Origin: Spirochaetales bacterium
GTDB lineage: Bacteria; Spirochaetota; Spirochaetia; DTKZ01
Length of the DNA: 14,409 nucleotides
Assembly (NCBI GenBank): GCA_031274005.1
Contig: JAISQU010000098.1
Coordinates: 1 to 14,409, forward strand
Direction of reading: 5' to 3'
Part shown: piece after piece, positions 5,331-12,712 of the stretch
Position numbering within the stretch: the first letter of the stretch is position 1
How the letters are laid out: each line of letters begins with the position of its first letter
Notes under the pieces: generated by a model
Seen by the model: only the letters and a program-made list of their open reading frames with translations
What the model was told of the DNA's origin: nothing
The model's database searches: none
Position numbers and translations under genes: made by a program

Positions 5331-6371
5331 GTGAAAAAGAGCGGTGGAATTTTTGTATGTTTTTTTTGGATTTGCGCTGTTTTTGTTTCTCCCGCTCTTT
5401 TCGGACAGTCCCTTTTTCAGCGGGGCGAAGAGTTTTTCATGCGGAACCAGCCTGACGAAGCTGCGGCTCTTCTGGAAAGCGCGCTGAACCAGGAACCCCG
5501 CAACGAGAAGATTTACCTGTACCTCGGTATAATATATGAACAATTGGGGAATTACGAGAAGGCCATAGACATTATGCAGAAGGGCCTGGATGTCGCGGTT
5601 CTGCACAGCGATCTGCTTTTATTCAACATGGGGAACAACTATTTCGCCAGGGGCGAGGCGGACAAAGCTGTGGAGATGTATTCCAAAGCTCTGGAAATAA
5701 ACGATGGCCTGCCCAGCGCGTATCTGAACCGCGCGAATGCCCGCGTCAGGCTCGACGCTATTGACGAGGCCCTGCAGGATTACGGGCTGTACCTTTCCAT
5801 GGCGCCGGACGCTCCGCAGAAACCCCAAATTGAGCAAATGGTACAGCTTCTTGAAGGTATACAGGCTGAGCGCCTTGCCGAGGCGGAGCGTCAGCGCGCA
5901 GCCGAAGAAGAACGGCTCAGAATAGAAGAAGAGGAAAAACGCGCGGAGGAGGAACAGGCGCGCCTTGAAGAAGAACGCAGGCGGCAGGAAATTGAGGAAA
6001 AACGCCTTGAAGAGGAACGCCGCCAACGGGAAATCGAGGAAAAACACGCCGAAGAAAAACGCCGCCGCCTTGCCGAAGAAGACCGCCAGAAGGCTCTTCT
6101 GGAAGAAATTCTGGAGTCCCTGCAAATGCCGGCGGAGGAGCCCCCGCCGCCGGCCGAAGAAGAATCCGCAATCGAAACCGACGCGGAACCCGCACAAATG
6201 CCGGCGGAGGAGCCCCCGATCTTTTCCGAAGAAGAATCCGAGGAAGAACCCCCAGTCGAAACCGACGCGGAACCCGCACAAATACCGGCGGAGAATCCCC
6301 CGCCGCTTGCCGAAGAAGAACCCGCAATCGAAACCGACGCGGAATCCGGTGAAGCCGCTGCGGATAGTTAG
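5331..6371 (+). CDS. Secreted TPR protein with coiled coil and Glu/Pro-rich repeat tail
   Basis: A 346-residue protein, probably exported to the periplasm or envelope. GTG 5331 is chosen: it follows GAGGAG at normal spacing, begins a Sec signal peptide (KK, then hydrophobic residues 7-24, likely cleavage near ALFG-Q), and sits below a good promoter. The longer open frame back to 4851 is only repeat DNA. Residues about 28-165 hold three to four tetratricopeptide repeats, for example KIYLYLGIIYEQLGNYEKAI and SAYLNRANARVRLDAIDEAL, which mediate protein-protein contacts. Residues about 175-262 form a highly charged Glu/Arg coiled coil. Residues 264-346 are acidic, Pro-rich near-repeats built on IETDAEPAQMPAEEPP. 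There is no lipobox cysteine. No enzymatic domain is seen; a scaffold role in the envelope is an inference. The stop overlaps the stop of the convergent acetyltransferase gene. Confidence 0.85.
   Translation: MKKSGGIFVCFFWICAVFVSPALFGQSLFQRGEEFFMRNQPDEAAALLESALNQEPRNEKIYLYLGIIYEQLGNYEKAIDIMQKGLDVAVLHSDLLLFNMGNNYFARGEADKAVEMYSKALEINDGLPSAYLNRANARVRLDAIDEALQDYGLYLSMAPDAPQKPQIEQMVQLLEGIQAERLAEAERQRAAEEERLRIEEEEKRAEEEQARLEEERRRQEIEEKRLEEERRQREIEEKHAEEKRRRLAEEDRQKALLEEILESLQMPAEEPPPPAEEESAIETDAEPAQMPAEEPPIFSEEESEEEPPVETDAEPAQIPAENPPPLAEEEPAIETDAESGEAAADS
6123..6350 (+). repeat. In-frame tandem repeats in the TPR-protein tail
   Basis: Three units begin CAAATGCCGG (6123, 6195) or CAAATACCGG (6279). 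The first unit is 72 bp (24 codons) and the second 84 bp (28 codons, with four extra Glu/Ser-rich codons); the third is about 72 bp. All spacings are multiples of three, so copy-number change would alter protein length without a frameshift. Confidence 0.75.
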
Positions 6372-6892
6372 GGGGAATCCGGACGCGGGAAGCCCCCGGA
6401 CGCCAGTTTTTTCAGTTCTTCGCCCGCCACGCGGTAGGTGGTCCACTCTGAAAGGGGCCGCGCGCCCCGGCTTTTGTAAAAAACAATGGAAGGCTCGTTC
6501 CAGTCGAGGCAGGCCCACTCAAGGCGGCCGCAGTCCCTTTCCACAGCGATTTTCGCGACAGCGGCGAGCAGAAGTTTCCCCAAACCCTTTTTGCGGAATT
6601 CCGGTTTTACAAAAATATCCTCAATGTAGATTCCCGGCTTTCCCACAAAAGTCGAGAACGTATAAAAGAAGAGCGCAAATCCCGCCGCACGGCCCCCGTA
6701 TTCGCAGATAAGGACCTCCGCCCGTTTTTCTTCAAAGATAAAACGGCGCAGACCCTCCACAGTGGCGGTAACCTGCTCCAGAAGATGTTCGTATTCGGCC
6801 AGGCCCCTTACAAAATCAAATACCAGGGGAGCGTCTTTTGCTTCCGCGTAACGAAGAACCGCTTCTGATGATTTTCCGTTCCCTTCGCTCAT
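6368..6892 (-). CDS. GNAT-family N-acetyltransferase, diamine-acetyltransferase-like
   Basis: This 174-residue cytosolic enzyme should transfer acetyl from acetyl-CoA to an amine. The GNAT fold is complete: the N-terminal LRYAEAKDAPLVFDFVRGLA helix, the central GIYIEDIFVKPEFRKKGLGK strand and acetyl-CoA-binding loop (KKGLGK), and CGRLEWACLDWNEPSIVFYK followed by SRGA near the C terminus. The LDWN.....FY pattern and overall layout match the spermidine/spermine and thialysine acetyltransferase branch, so a polyamine or amino-acid amine is the likeliest acceptor, but this is inferred. There is no good Shine-Dalgarno before ATG 6892, and an upstream ATG runs into an immediate stop. It is convergent with the TPR gene, and their stop codons overlap in TTAG (6368-6371). 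Confidence 0.88.
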   Translation of the reverse strand: MSEGNGKSSEAVLRYAEAKDAPLVFDFVRGLAEYEHLLEQVTATVEGLRRFIFEEKRAEVLICEYGGRAAGFALFFYTFSTFVGKPGIYIEDIFVKPEFRKKGLGKLLLAAVAKIAVERDCGRLEWACLDWNEPSIVFYKSRGARPLSEWTTYRVAGEELKKLASGGFPRPDSP

Positions 6893-6960
6893 AGTATTCT
6901 ATCGTCTTTGTCCATGTTGTCCGTGAGCTGTGTTTATAGTTAAATTAGAAATTGTCAGCG

Positions 6961-7130
6961 GGGGTGCACCCGGGGTGCACCAATTTTTTCCGTGCGCCTT
7001 TTTTGCTTCGCAAAAAACCGGGCTTTCCGCTTCAATCTTTTGGCTATGCCAAAAGGATTTACGCTGCAATCCCTGGCGCGGCCCAAGGGCTTCCAGTGAT
7101 TTTGCACGGAAAAAATTTGTGCACCCGCGC
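6961..7130 (+). repeat. Inverted-repeat-bounded element, copy 3, with different ends
   Basis: A 24-bp near-perfect inverted repeat (6972-6995 against 7104-7127, two mismatches, containing TTTTTTCCGTGC) bounds the same core as copies 1 and 2. The core has hairpin TTTTTTGC-TTC-GCAAAAAA, CCGGGCTTTCCGCTTCAATC, CTTTTGGC-TAT-GCCAAAAG, and CGCTGCAATCCC. The end sequence differs from copies 1 and 2, so core and ends are separable modules. GGGGTGCACC is duplicated at 6961-6970 and 6972-6981. Together with the promoter region at 7136-7171, this accounts for most of the 363-bp gap between the acetyltransferase gene and hppA. Confidence 0.75.
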
Positions 7131-7135
7131 CCGGA

Positions 7136-7171
7136 TTGACAAATAGCGCGATACGCGATAAAAGTTATAAT
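7136..7171 (+). promoter_or_regulatory. Candidate hppA promoter region
   Basis: A perfect TTGACA (7136-7141) lies just beyond repeat copy 3. A perfect TATAAT (7166-7171) follows, but 24 nt away. The -35 box may instead work with GATAAA (7157-7162, 15-nt spacer), or TATAAT may work with a poor -35 box. The exact pairing is unresolved. Confidence 0.4.
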
Positions 7172-7255
7172 TGGCCGTAAAATGATTTCAGAGCCGCCGC
7201 GCCCGGAAGCGGGCAGGAGTCTGAAGTTCCGGCCGAAGTCAGTAAGGGAGGATAC

Positions 7256-9370
7256 ATGGTAGAACAATTTTTTCTGTTTGTACCTATAGGGTCTGTTTTG
7301 GCTTTGCTTTTCGCTTTTTATCAAGCCAAAAAGGTTCTCGGGTTTCCTGAGGGCTCCGACCTGATGAAAAAGATTTCCGGTTCTGTCAGGAAGGGGGCCA
7401 ACGCTTACCTGCGCAGACAATATACCGGAGTCGGGTTGTTTTTTATTGTCATGTTTGTGGTTTTGGGGATTATGTCTTTTACCGGTTTTCTGACCCCCTT
7501 TGTGCCGTTCGCGTTCATCACCGGCGGATTTTTCTCCGGCCTTTCCGGCTTTATAGGAATGAAAATCGCCACGGCGGCCAACGCCCGCACGGCGCAGGCT
7601 TCTTCCGAAAGCCTGAACCGCGGCCTGCGCGTCGCTTTTTCCGCCGGTTCGGTTATGGGTTTTACCGTTATCGGGCTGGGGCTTCTTGACCTGTCCATCT
7701 GGTTTTTCCTGTTGAAGTATGTGTTCTACGCGGACCTCGCGGCAAATGAGGCGGCTCAGATCAACGCCATTTCTTCGGCGATGCTGACCTTCGGCATGGG
7801 CGCTTCAAGCATGGCCCTTTTTGCCCGCGTGGGCGGCGGTATTTTTACCAAGGCCGCGGACGTGGGCGCCGACCTTGTGGGTAAGGTAGAGGCCGGCATT
7901 CCTGAGGATGATCCGCGTAACCCCGCCGTTATCGCCGACAACGTGGGAGATAACGTGGGAGATGTTGCCGGCATGGGCGCGGACTTGTACGAATCCTATG
8001 TGGGTTCCATTGTCGCCACCGTGGCCCTGGCTGTATCCGCGGGCTACAACTTCGGCGGGGCGGCTGTTCCCATGCTCATGGCTGCCGTGGGAACCATTGC
8101 CTCCATTATCGGGACTTTCTTTGTGCGCTGCAGCGAAAAGACCGACCAGAAGGTGCTGCTTGGCGCTCTGCGCAAGGGTACGTATATTGCTTCGGCGCTC
8201 ATTATTATTGCAGCCTTTCCCGTGATTTATTTTTCCCTGGACTGCGCGCAGTACCCTGAGCGCATGGGGGTATACGCGGCGGTTCTGTCGGGATTGATCG
8301 CGGGCGTTTTGATAGGCTTTTTTACGGAGTATTATACCTCGGCCACCTATAAACCCACTCAGGAGCTTTCCGCCGCAAGCCTGACAGGGCCCGCCACGAT
8401 TATCATAGGCGGTATTTCCCTGGGCATGTTTTCTACCCTGCTGCCGGTCATCATCGTCGGCGTATCCGTTTTGGTAAGTTTTTTCACGGCCGGCGGAGGG
8501 GTGGAGTTTTCCCGCGGCCTGTACGGGGTCGGCATTTCCGCCGTGGGCATGCTCTCCACCCTGGGCATCACTCTTGCGACAGACGCCTACGGGCCTGTCG
8601 CGGATAACGCGGGCGGTATAGCCGAAATGGCCCATTTGCCCGCCGAAGTCCGGGAACGCACCGACGCGCTTGACTCCCTGGGCAATACCACCGCCGCCAC
8701 CGGCAAGGGCTTTGCCATAGGCTCCGCCGCCCTTACCGCGCTGGCTTTGATTGTGGCCTATTTGGATGAAATCAAACTGCTGGCGCCCGATTTCGCGATA
8801 GACCTTTCCATTGTGAACCCGCCGGTTCTTATAGGCTTATTTGTAGGAACCATGCTGCCCTTTCTCTTTTCGTCCATGACGATGAAGGCCGTGGGCCGGG
8901 CCGCCCAGAACATTGTGCGCGAAGTCCGCCGGCAGTTCAAGGAGATTCCCGGCCTTATGGAAGGAACCGCGGACGCCGACTACGCCGCCTGTGTGGATAT
9001 TTGTACCCGCGGCGCGCAGAAGGAGATGATCGCGCCCGCTTTAACGGGAATTGTTTCGCCCATAGCTGTGGGCCTGATTCTGGGCGTAAACGGCGTGGCG
9101 GGCATGCTGGCCGGCGCGACGGCGTCGGGCTTTGTTCTGGCCGTTATGATGGCCAACGCCGGCGGGGCCTGGGACAACGCCAAGAAATACATAGAGTCGG
9201 GGGCTCACGGCGGCAAAGGTTCGGACGCGCACAAGGCGGCTGTTGTGGGCGATACTGTGGGCGATCCTTTCAAGGATACCTCCGGTCCGTCCATCAATAT
9301 CCTGATTAAACTGCTTTCCATGGTTTCCATTGTTTTTGCCGCTCTTATCATCAAATTCTCGATTTTTTAA
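7256..9370 (+). CDS. hppA: Membrane-bound ion-translocating pyrophosphatase, K+-dependent type
   Basis: A 704-residue integral membrane enzyme that couples PPi hydrolysis to pumping of H+ and/or Na+. All signatures are present: DVGADLVGKVE (residues 202-212), the acidic DDPRNPAVIADNVGDNVGDV loop before GMGADLYESYVGS, and the C-terminal VGDTVGDPFKDTSGPS followed by INILIK. Length and the roughly 16 hydrophobic segments are normal. GNTTAATGKG (476-485) has Ala480 where K+-independent enzymes carry Lys, which predicts K+ dependence. Asp243 and Glu246 in DLYESY match the ion-gate residues known from the Thermotoga Na+ pump; the Asp near the C-terminal lysine of that site is Asn681 here. The ion therefore cannot be settled by reading. 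The start follows AGGGAGG. A terminator separates it from the phosphofructokinase, so the two share orientation but probably not a main transcript. Confidence 0.97.
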   Translation: MVEQFFLFVPIGSVLALLFAFYQAKKVLGFPEGSDLMKKISGSVRKGANAYLRRQYTGVGLFFIVMFVVLGIMSFTGFLTPFVPFAFITGGFFSGLSGFIGMKIATAANARTAQASSESLNRGLRVAFSAGSVMGFTVIGLGLLDLSIWFFLLKYVFYADLAANEAAQINAISSAMLTFGMGASSMALFARVGGGIFTKAADVGADLVGKVEAGIPEDDPRNPAVIADNVGDNVGDVAGMGADLYESYVGSIVATVALAVSAGYNFGGAAVPMLMAAVGTIASIIGTFFVRCSEKTDQKVLLGALRKGTYIASALIIIAAFPVIYFSLDCAQYPERMGVYAAVLSGLIAGVLIGFFTEYYTSATYKPTQELSAASLTGPATIIIGGISLGMFSTLLPVIIVGVSVLVSFFTAGGGVEFSRGLYGVGISAVGMLSTLGITLATDAYGPVADNAGGIAEMAHLPAEVRERTDALDSLGNTTAATGKGFAIGSAALTALALIVAYLDEIKLLAPDFAIDLSIVNPPVLIGLFVGTMLPFLFSSMTMKAVGRAAQNIVREVRRQFKEIPGLMEGTADADYAACVDICTRGAQKEMIAPALTGIVSPIAVGLILGVNGVAGMLAGATASGFVLAVMMANAGGAWDNAKKYIESGAHGGKGSDAHKAAVVGDTVGDPFKDTSGPSINILIKLLSMVSIVFAALIIKFSIF

Positions 9371-9373
9371 CTT

Positions 9374-9402
9374 AAAGAGCCGGTCCTGAGGGCCGGCTCT
9401 TT
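9374..9402 (+). terminator. Hairpin terminator after hppA
   Basis: AAAGAGCCGG (9374-9383) pairs with CCGGCTCTTT (9393-9402). TCC/GGG pairing extends the stem to 13 bp with a TGA loop. It starts 3 nt after the hppA stop. The T-run is short (TTT then GAAA), so termination may be partial. Confidence 0.7.
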
Positions 9403-9429
9403 GAAAGTCTCTACTGTATATATTATACT
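9401..9429 (+). promoter_or_regulatory. Promoter of the phosphofructokinase gene
   Basis: TTGAAA (9401-9406), a 17-nt spacer and TATACT (9424-9429) lie about 30 nt before the start codon. The -35 box overlaps the last two bases of the hppA terminator stem, so the two signals are packed together. Confidence 0.65.
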
Positions 9430-9459
9430 TAAAGTGTTATTTGTTTTGGAGGATGTTTC

Positions 9460-10842
9460 ATGCAAGGTCCCTATGACTTTACGATTCCGGTTTTGGGCGA
9501 GCCGAAGATTACTTCGCCAATCAGGTTGTCTACCATTCAGGGAGATTTAATTGCCAACTATGTCAGCGACGATGAGGCCATTCAGTATGTAGTTTCCGCG
9601 AATCCTGAAAATCTGAATTTTTCCCTTTCGCGGACGGATCTGCTTCAGATGGCGGGGCCGCGGCAGAAGATTTATTTTAATCCCGGCCATGTCCACGCGG
9701 CCATTTTGACCTGCGGGGGCCTGTGTCCCGGCCTGAATGATGTTATCCGCTCAATCGTGCGCTGTCTCGTGTACAATTACAATGTACACCGGATCTCCGG
9801 TATCAAGTATGGTTTCAGGGGGCTTCTGCCGGAATATAATCTGCCCGCGGTAGACCTGGATACTGATGCTGTTACCGACATTCACAAACTTGGCGGTACG
9901 GTGCTGGGATCCTCACGGGGCGGCGGGGAGAGGGTGGAAGATATCGTTGACTCCATAGAAAGAATGAATCTGAATATGCTCTTTATCATAGGCGGCGACG
10001 GCACGCAGAAAGGCGCCCTGGATATAGCAACGGAGATTGAACGCCGGGGCCTCAAGGTTGCCGTTGTGGGCATTCCCAAAACGATTGACAACGATTTAGC
10101 TTTTATCCAGAAATCTTTCGGGTTTGAGACAGCCGTGACCCAGGCCGTTCCTGCGGTTTTCGCCGCCCATACGGAAGCCACTTCCGCTGTCAACGGCATA
10201 GGTCTTGTCAAGCTGATGGGCAGGGAGTCGGGTTTTATCGCGGCCTCAACGGCTTTGGCTGTACACGACGCCAATTTCGTACTGATTCCCGAAGTGCCTT
10301 TTGACCTGACCGGGCCGAACGGTTTTTACACGCATTTAAGGAAGAGGCTCCAGAAGCGCAATCACGCGGTGATTATCGTCGCCGAGGGCGCCGGGCAGGA
10401 GCATCTGGTTCAACGCAATGACACCGACGCTTCGGGCAACAGGAAGCTCAGCGACATAGGGCAGTTCCTGCGGGATGACATTGTGCACTACTTCAAGGAA
10501 CAGTTCCACATGGAAGTAAACCTGAAATATATCGATCCCAGTTACATTATCAGGAGCGCCCCGGCAACGCCTACCGATTCGGTTTACTGCACGCGGCTGG
10601 GGGGCAACGCCGTTCACGCCGCCATGGCGGGAAAGACGAAGGTCCTCATCGGGCAGGTAAATAATACTTTTGTCCATATACCCATGAAGGTCGCCGTTTC
10701 TTTCCGCAACAAGGTAGATCCTGAAAGCCCTATGTGGCGGGATGTTCTGGAAGCGACAAACCAGCCTATTTTGATGAGAAATCCTCCCAACGCCGCCTGC
10801 GACACAGAAAACGTTTCGGAAAACGGGTTGGAAGGTGCCTGA
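9460..10842 (+). CDS. pfp: 6-phosphofructokinase, spirochaete 50-kDa class (PPi or ATP donor unresolved)
   Basis: This enzyme phosphorylates fructose 6-phosphate to fructose 1,6-bisphosphate in cytosolic glycolysis. The 460-residue protein has the PFK core: CGGLCPGLNDVIRSIV (from about 85), GSSRGGG, GGDGTQKGA (178-186), IPKTIDND with catalytic Asp210, and LMGRESGFIA (252-261), which binds substrate. It belongs to the class that includes the spirochaete 48-50-kDa paralogues, usually annotated diphosphate-fructose-6-phosphate phosphotransferase. In PPi enzymes the positions equal to E. coli Gly104 and Gly124 are Asp and Lys. Here they are Gly181 and Lys207, the combination also found in ATP-using trypanosomal and Entamoeba 48-kDa enzymes. 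The donor is thus uncertain. GGAGG precedes the ATG. The gene overlaps the next one by 8 nt. Confidence 0.92.
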   Translation: MQGPYDFTIPVLGEPKITSPIRLSTIQGDLIANYVSDDEAIQYVVSANPENLNFSLSRTDLLQMAGPRQKIYFNPGHVHAAILTCGGLCPGLNDVIRSIVRCLVYNYNVHRISGIKYGFRGLLPEYNLPAVDLDTDAVTDIHKLGGTVLGSSRGGGERVEDIVDSIERMNLNMLFIIGGDGTQKGALDIATEIERRGLKVAVVGIPKTIDNDLAFIQKSFGFETAVTQAVPAVFAAHTEATSAVNGIGLVKLMGRESGFIAASTALAVHDANFVLIPEVPFDLTGPNGFYTHLRKRLQKRNHAVIIVAEGAGQEHLVQRNDTDASGNRKLSDIGQFLRDDIVHYFKEQFHMEVNLKYIDPSYIIRSAPATPTDSVYCTRLGGNAVHAAMAGKTKVLIGQVNNTFVHIPMKVAVSFRNKVDPESPMWRDVLEATNQPILMRNPPNAACDTENVSENGLEGA

Positions 10843-11806
10843 TGTTTCATCGCAGGAAAACGGAGCGCCGGAGGCCGGCCGGGAGATTATTCTCGCGTCT
10901 GAGGACGGCGTAAGCCTTGCGGGAAGGCGCTTTGCCGCCCGGGATCCCGCGGCCAGTCTTCTCATTCTGCACGGCATGGCTGAACATATAGGCCGTTACC
11001 GGGACTTTGCTGGCTTTCTTGCGGCAAAGGGAGTGGAGGTGTACGGTTTTGACCTTAGGGGGCATGGCCGTACGGCGGAGCTTTGCGGGGACGCCGGTTT
11101 TCTGACGCTTAACCGCGGCTGGGACGCGCTGGTGAAAGATATCGATGTGTGGATAGATTTTATCCGCGAAGAAAACCAGGGAACGCCGGTTTTCCTTTTG
11201 GGTCACTCCCTGGGATCTTTTTTAGCGAGGAGTTACGCCTCCTCATACGGGCAAAAACTTTCGGGGCTGATTTTATCAGGAACGGGAAGCGTGCCAAAAA
11301 TCCGGGGCGCCTGCCTGCGTCTGGCCGCGAAAATCAGCGACGAGATAAACGGGAGGAAGGAGCCAAGTACGCTGCTTTTCCGGTTTATTTTCAGGATGTA
11401 TGCCCGCTCCGTACAGCGCCGCAGATGCCGGTTTGACTGGCTTTCCCGTGACGGGAAGATTGTCGATGCGTATATGGCCGACCCCCTGTGCGGCCGGCCG
11501 CTGCCCACGGGTTTTATGTATGACTTTTTAAAAGCGGCGGCGAAGCTGAACAAAGCCGCTGTTATAAATAAGACGCCGCGGAACCTGCCTGTGTATATAT
11601 TTTCCGGCAGCGAAGACCCCGTGGGAAACTTTTCGCGGGGCGTGAGCGAGGTATACAAGGAATACCAAAAGGCCGGCGTCTGCGGTATTACCCTGAAGCT
11701 GTATTCGGGCGGCAGGCACGAGATGCTCAACGAAACAAACCGCGGCGAGGTGTACAGGGATGTTTTCGCCTGGATACGCAGGTTCTCTTCGTTTTCGCCG
11801 CCTTAA
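10835..11806 (+). CDS. Alpha/beta hydrolase, monoacylglycerol-lipase-like
   Basis: A 323-residue serine hydrolase of the lysophospholipase/monoacylglycerol lipase type. It has the oxyanion HGMAEHIGRY motif at 46-55, YGFDLRGHGRT, and the nucleophile elbow GHSLGS with Ser125. Asp261 in SGSEDPVGN and His295 in GGRHEMLNE complete the triad, in normal order and spacing. A cap region with basic residues (MYARSVQRRRCRFDWL) lies between. No signal peptide is seen, so it should be cytosolic. The likely substrate is a monoacylglycerol or lysophospholipid, by family only. It starts at GTG 10835, inside the end of the phosphofructokinase gene, with an 8-nt overlap and GGAAG just before it. This suggests translational coupling. 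The ATG at 10842 is out of frame. Its stop overlaps that of the convergent kinase-like gene. Confidence 0.9.
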   Translation: MPDVSSQENGAPEAGREIILASEDGVSLAGRRFAARDPAASLLILHGMAEHIGRYRDFAGFLAAKGVEVYGFDLRGHGRTAELCGDAGFLTLNRGWDALVKDIDVWIDFIREENQGTPVFLLGHSLGSFLARSYASSYGQKLSGLILSGTGSVPKIRGACLRLAAKISDEINGRKEPSTLLFRFIFRMYARSVQRRRCRFDWLSRDGKIVDAYMADPLCGRPLPTGFMYDFLKAAAKLNKAAVINKTPRNLPVYIFSGSEDPVGNFSRGVSEVYKEYQKAGVCGITLKLYSGGRHEMLNETNRGEVYRDVFAWIRRFSSFSPP

Positions 11807-12627
11807 TTGGTTACCACCGGCGCAGGGGGGATTACCATGATGCTGTTGACAACGGTTCCCACTCCGGCAATCCCGCGGGCGGCCTCCTCCGCGTTGGCGG
11901 CGGCTATTTTGGAAATAGCGCAGCCTGTCAGGGTAACCTCCGGCCCTTTAACAGTAACCGCAAGCTCCTGAATCTGAATATGCCGCGTAAAAATGATTTC
12001 TCCTATAATAACGTTTCTCAGCCGCAGTTCTTCAAGCCGGATTTTGCCTTCGGCCTCTGTCTCGGGGCTTACCATGATTTGCCTGTACTCTTCAATGACC
12101 CGCGCGGCCTGTCTGGCGTTCATTTTGCCTGTGTTCACCGTAAGGTGATACTGTGAGGGGTCCTGCCAGTCCACATCAAAAAAGTATTTGTGGAAGCCCT
12201 GCCTGTTGTGATCACTTTGTTTCAATTGTTGTTCGGCGCTGCGGGCGTCGCAATTCGCGCGGGTTTTCAGCCGCTGGAGGCGCTCCTGACGGGGCGCTAC
12301 GATCCGCACGCCGATGACTCCCGGCACATCCTGCAGCACCGCGCTGGCGCCCCTGCCCAGAATGATGCAGTTGCCCCGCGCGGCCTCGCTGCAAATACTC
12401 TCCATAAGGTAATGCACATAGCGATCCCTGTTTTCCGACAGAGCGGCCCAAAAACCAGGTTTTTTTTCATCGTATTGCAGAAGCGTCGTACTGGAGATGT
12501 TGTGCCTGGCTAATTCCGTTTCGATGTCCCGCCGTTCAATGAACCTGTATCCTCCGACTTCCGCGAGTTCCCGCGCTGTTTCCTCGCCGTTTGCCGCGAG
12601 TTCCCTGCTTATACAAATTACCGCCAT
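11803..12627 (-). CDS. Cytidylate-kinase-like protein fused to a BON domain
   Basis: The first ~185 residues match the cytidylate kinase-like (AAA/P-loop derived) family: AVICISRELAANGEETAREL at the start, where SREx-GxxG stands in for the usual P-loop. GYRFIERRDIE, CIILGRGAS (near 87-95), GVRIVAPRQERLQRLKTR and YHLTVNTGKMNARQAARVI follow. Residues about 200-266 read as a BON domain, with VTVKGPEVTLTGCAISKIAA and GIAGVGTVVNSIMVI; BON domains bind lipid or ligands in envelope and osmotic-stress proteins. This pairing is unusual and suggests ligand-controlled nucleotide binding, but no activity is demonstrated and there is no signal peptide. ATG 12627 is chosen because AGGAGG lies exactly 5 nt upstream; the frame extends to a TTG at 12648 without such a site. 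The stop overlaps the convergent hydrolase stop in TTAA. Confidence 0.85.
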   Translation of the reverse strand: MAVICISRELAANGEETARELAEVGGYRFIERRDIETELARHNISSTTLLQYDEKKPGFWAALSENRDRYVHYLMESICSEAARGNCIILGRGASAVLQDVPGVIGVRIVAPRQERLQRLKTRANCDARSAEQQLKQSDHNRQGFHKYFFDVDWQDPSQYHLTVNTGKMNARQAARVIEEYRQIMVSPETEAEGKIRLEELRLRNVIIGEIIFTRHIQIQELAVTVKGPEVTLTGCAISKIAAANAEEAARGIAGVGTVVNSIMVIPPAPVVTN

Positions 12628-12641
12628 AGGGGCCTCCTGTT

Positions 12642-12675
12642 TTGACAAAAGTATTCTGATATGATTAAATATAAT
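12642..12675 (+). promoter_or_regulatory. Candidate promoter of the aminotransferase gene
   Basis: A perfect TTGACA (12642-12647) with a 17-nt spacer leads to TTAAAT (12665-12670, 4 of 6). A perfect TATAAT (12670-12675) lies at a 22-nt spacer. The region is the 120-nt divergent gap between the kinase-like gene and the aminotransferase gene, so the minus-strand promoter of the former should also lie here, but I cannot place it. Confidence 0.45.
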
Positions 12676-12712
12676 GGACAGGCATGGCCTTGTCGAGATT
12701 TAAAAATTTTAC

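Noticed and set aside
5619..6518. 299-residue minus-strand frame
   Set aside because: It is antisense to the TPR coiled-coil and tail. Its Phe/Gly/Arg-rich composition is the complement of Glu/Pro codons and matches no protein fold.
7805..8635. 276-residue minus-strand frame inside hppA
   Set aside because: It lies fully inside a highly conserved gene, is low-complexity His/Gly/Arg-rich, and has no start signals.
10336..10977. 213-residue minus-strand frame across the phosphofructokinase/hydrolase junction
   Set aside because: It is antisense to two well-supported genes with intact motifs; no family features are seen.
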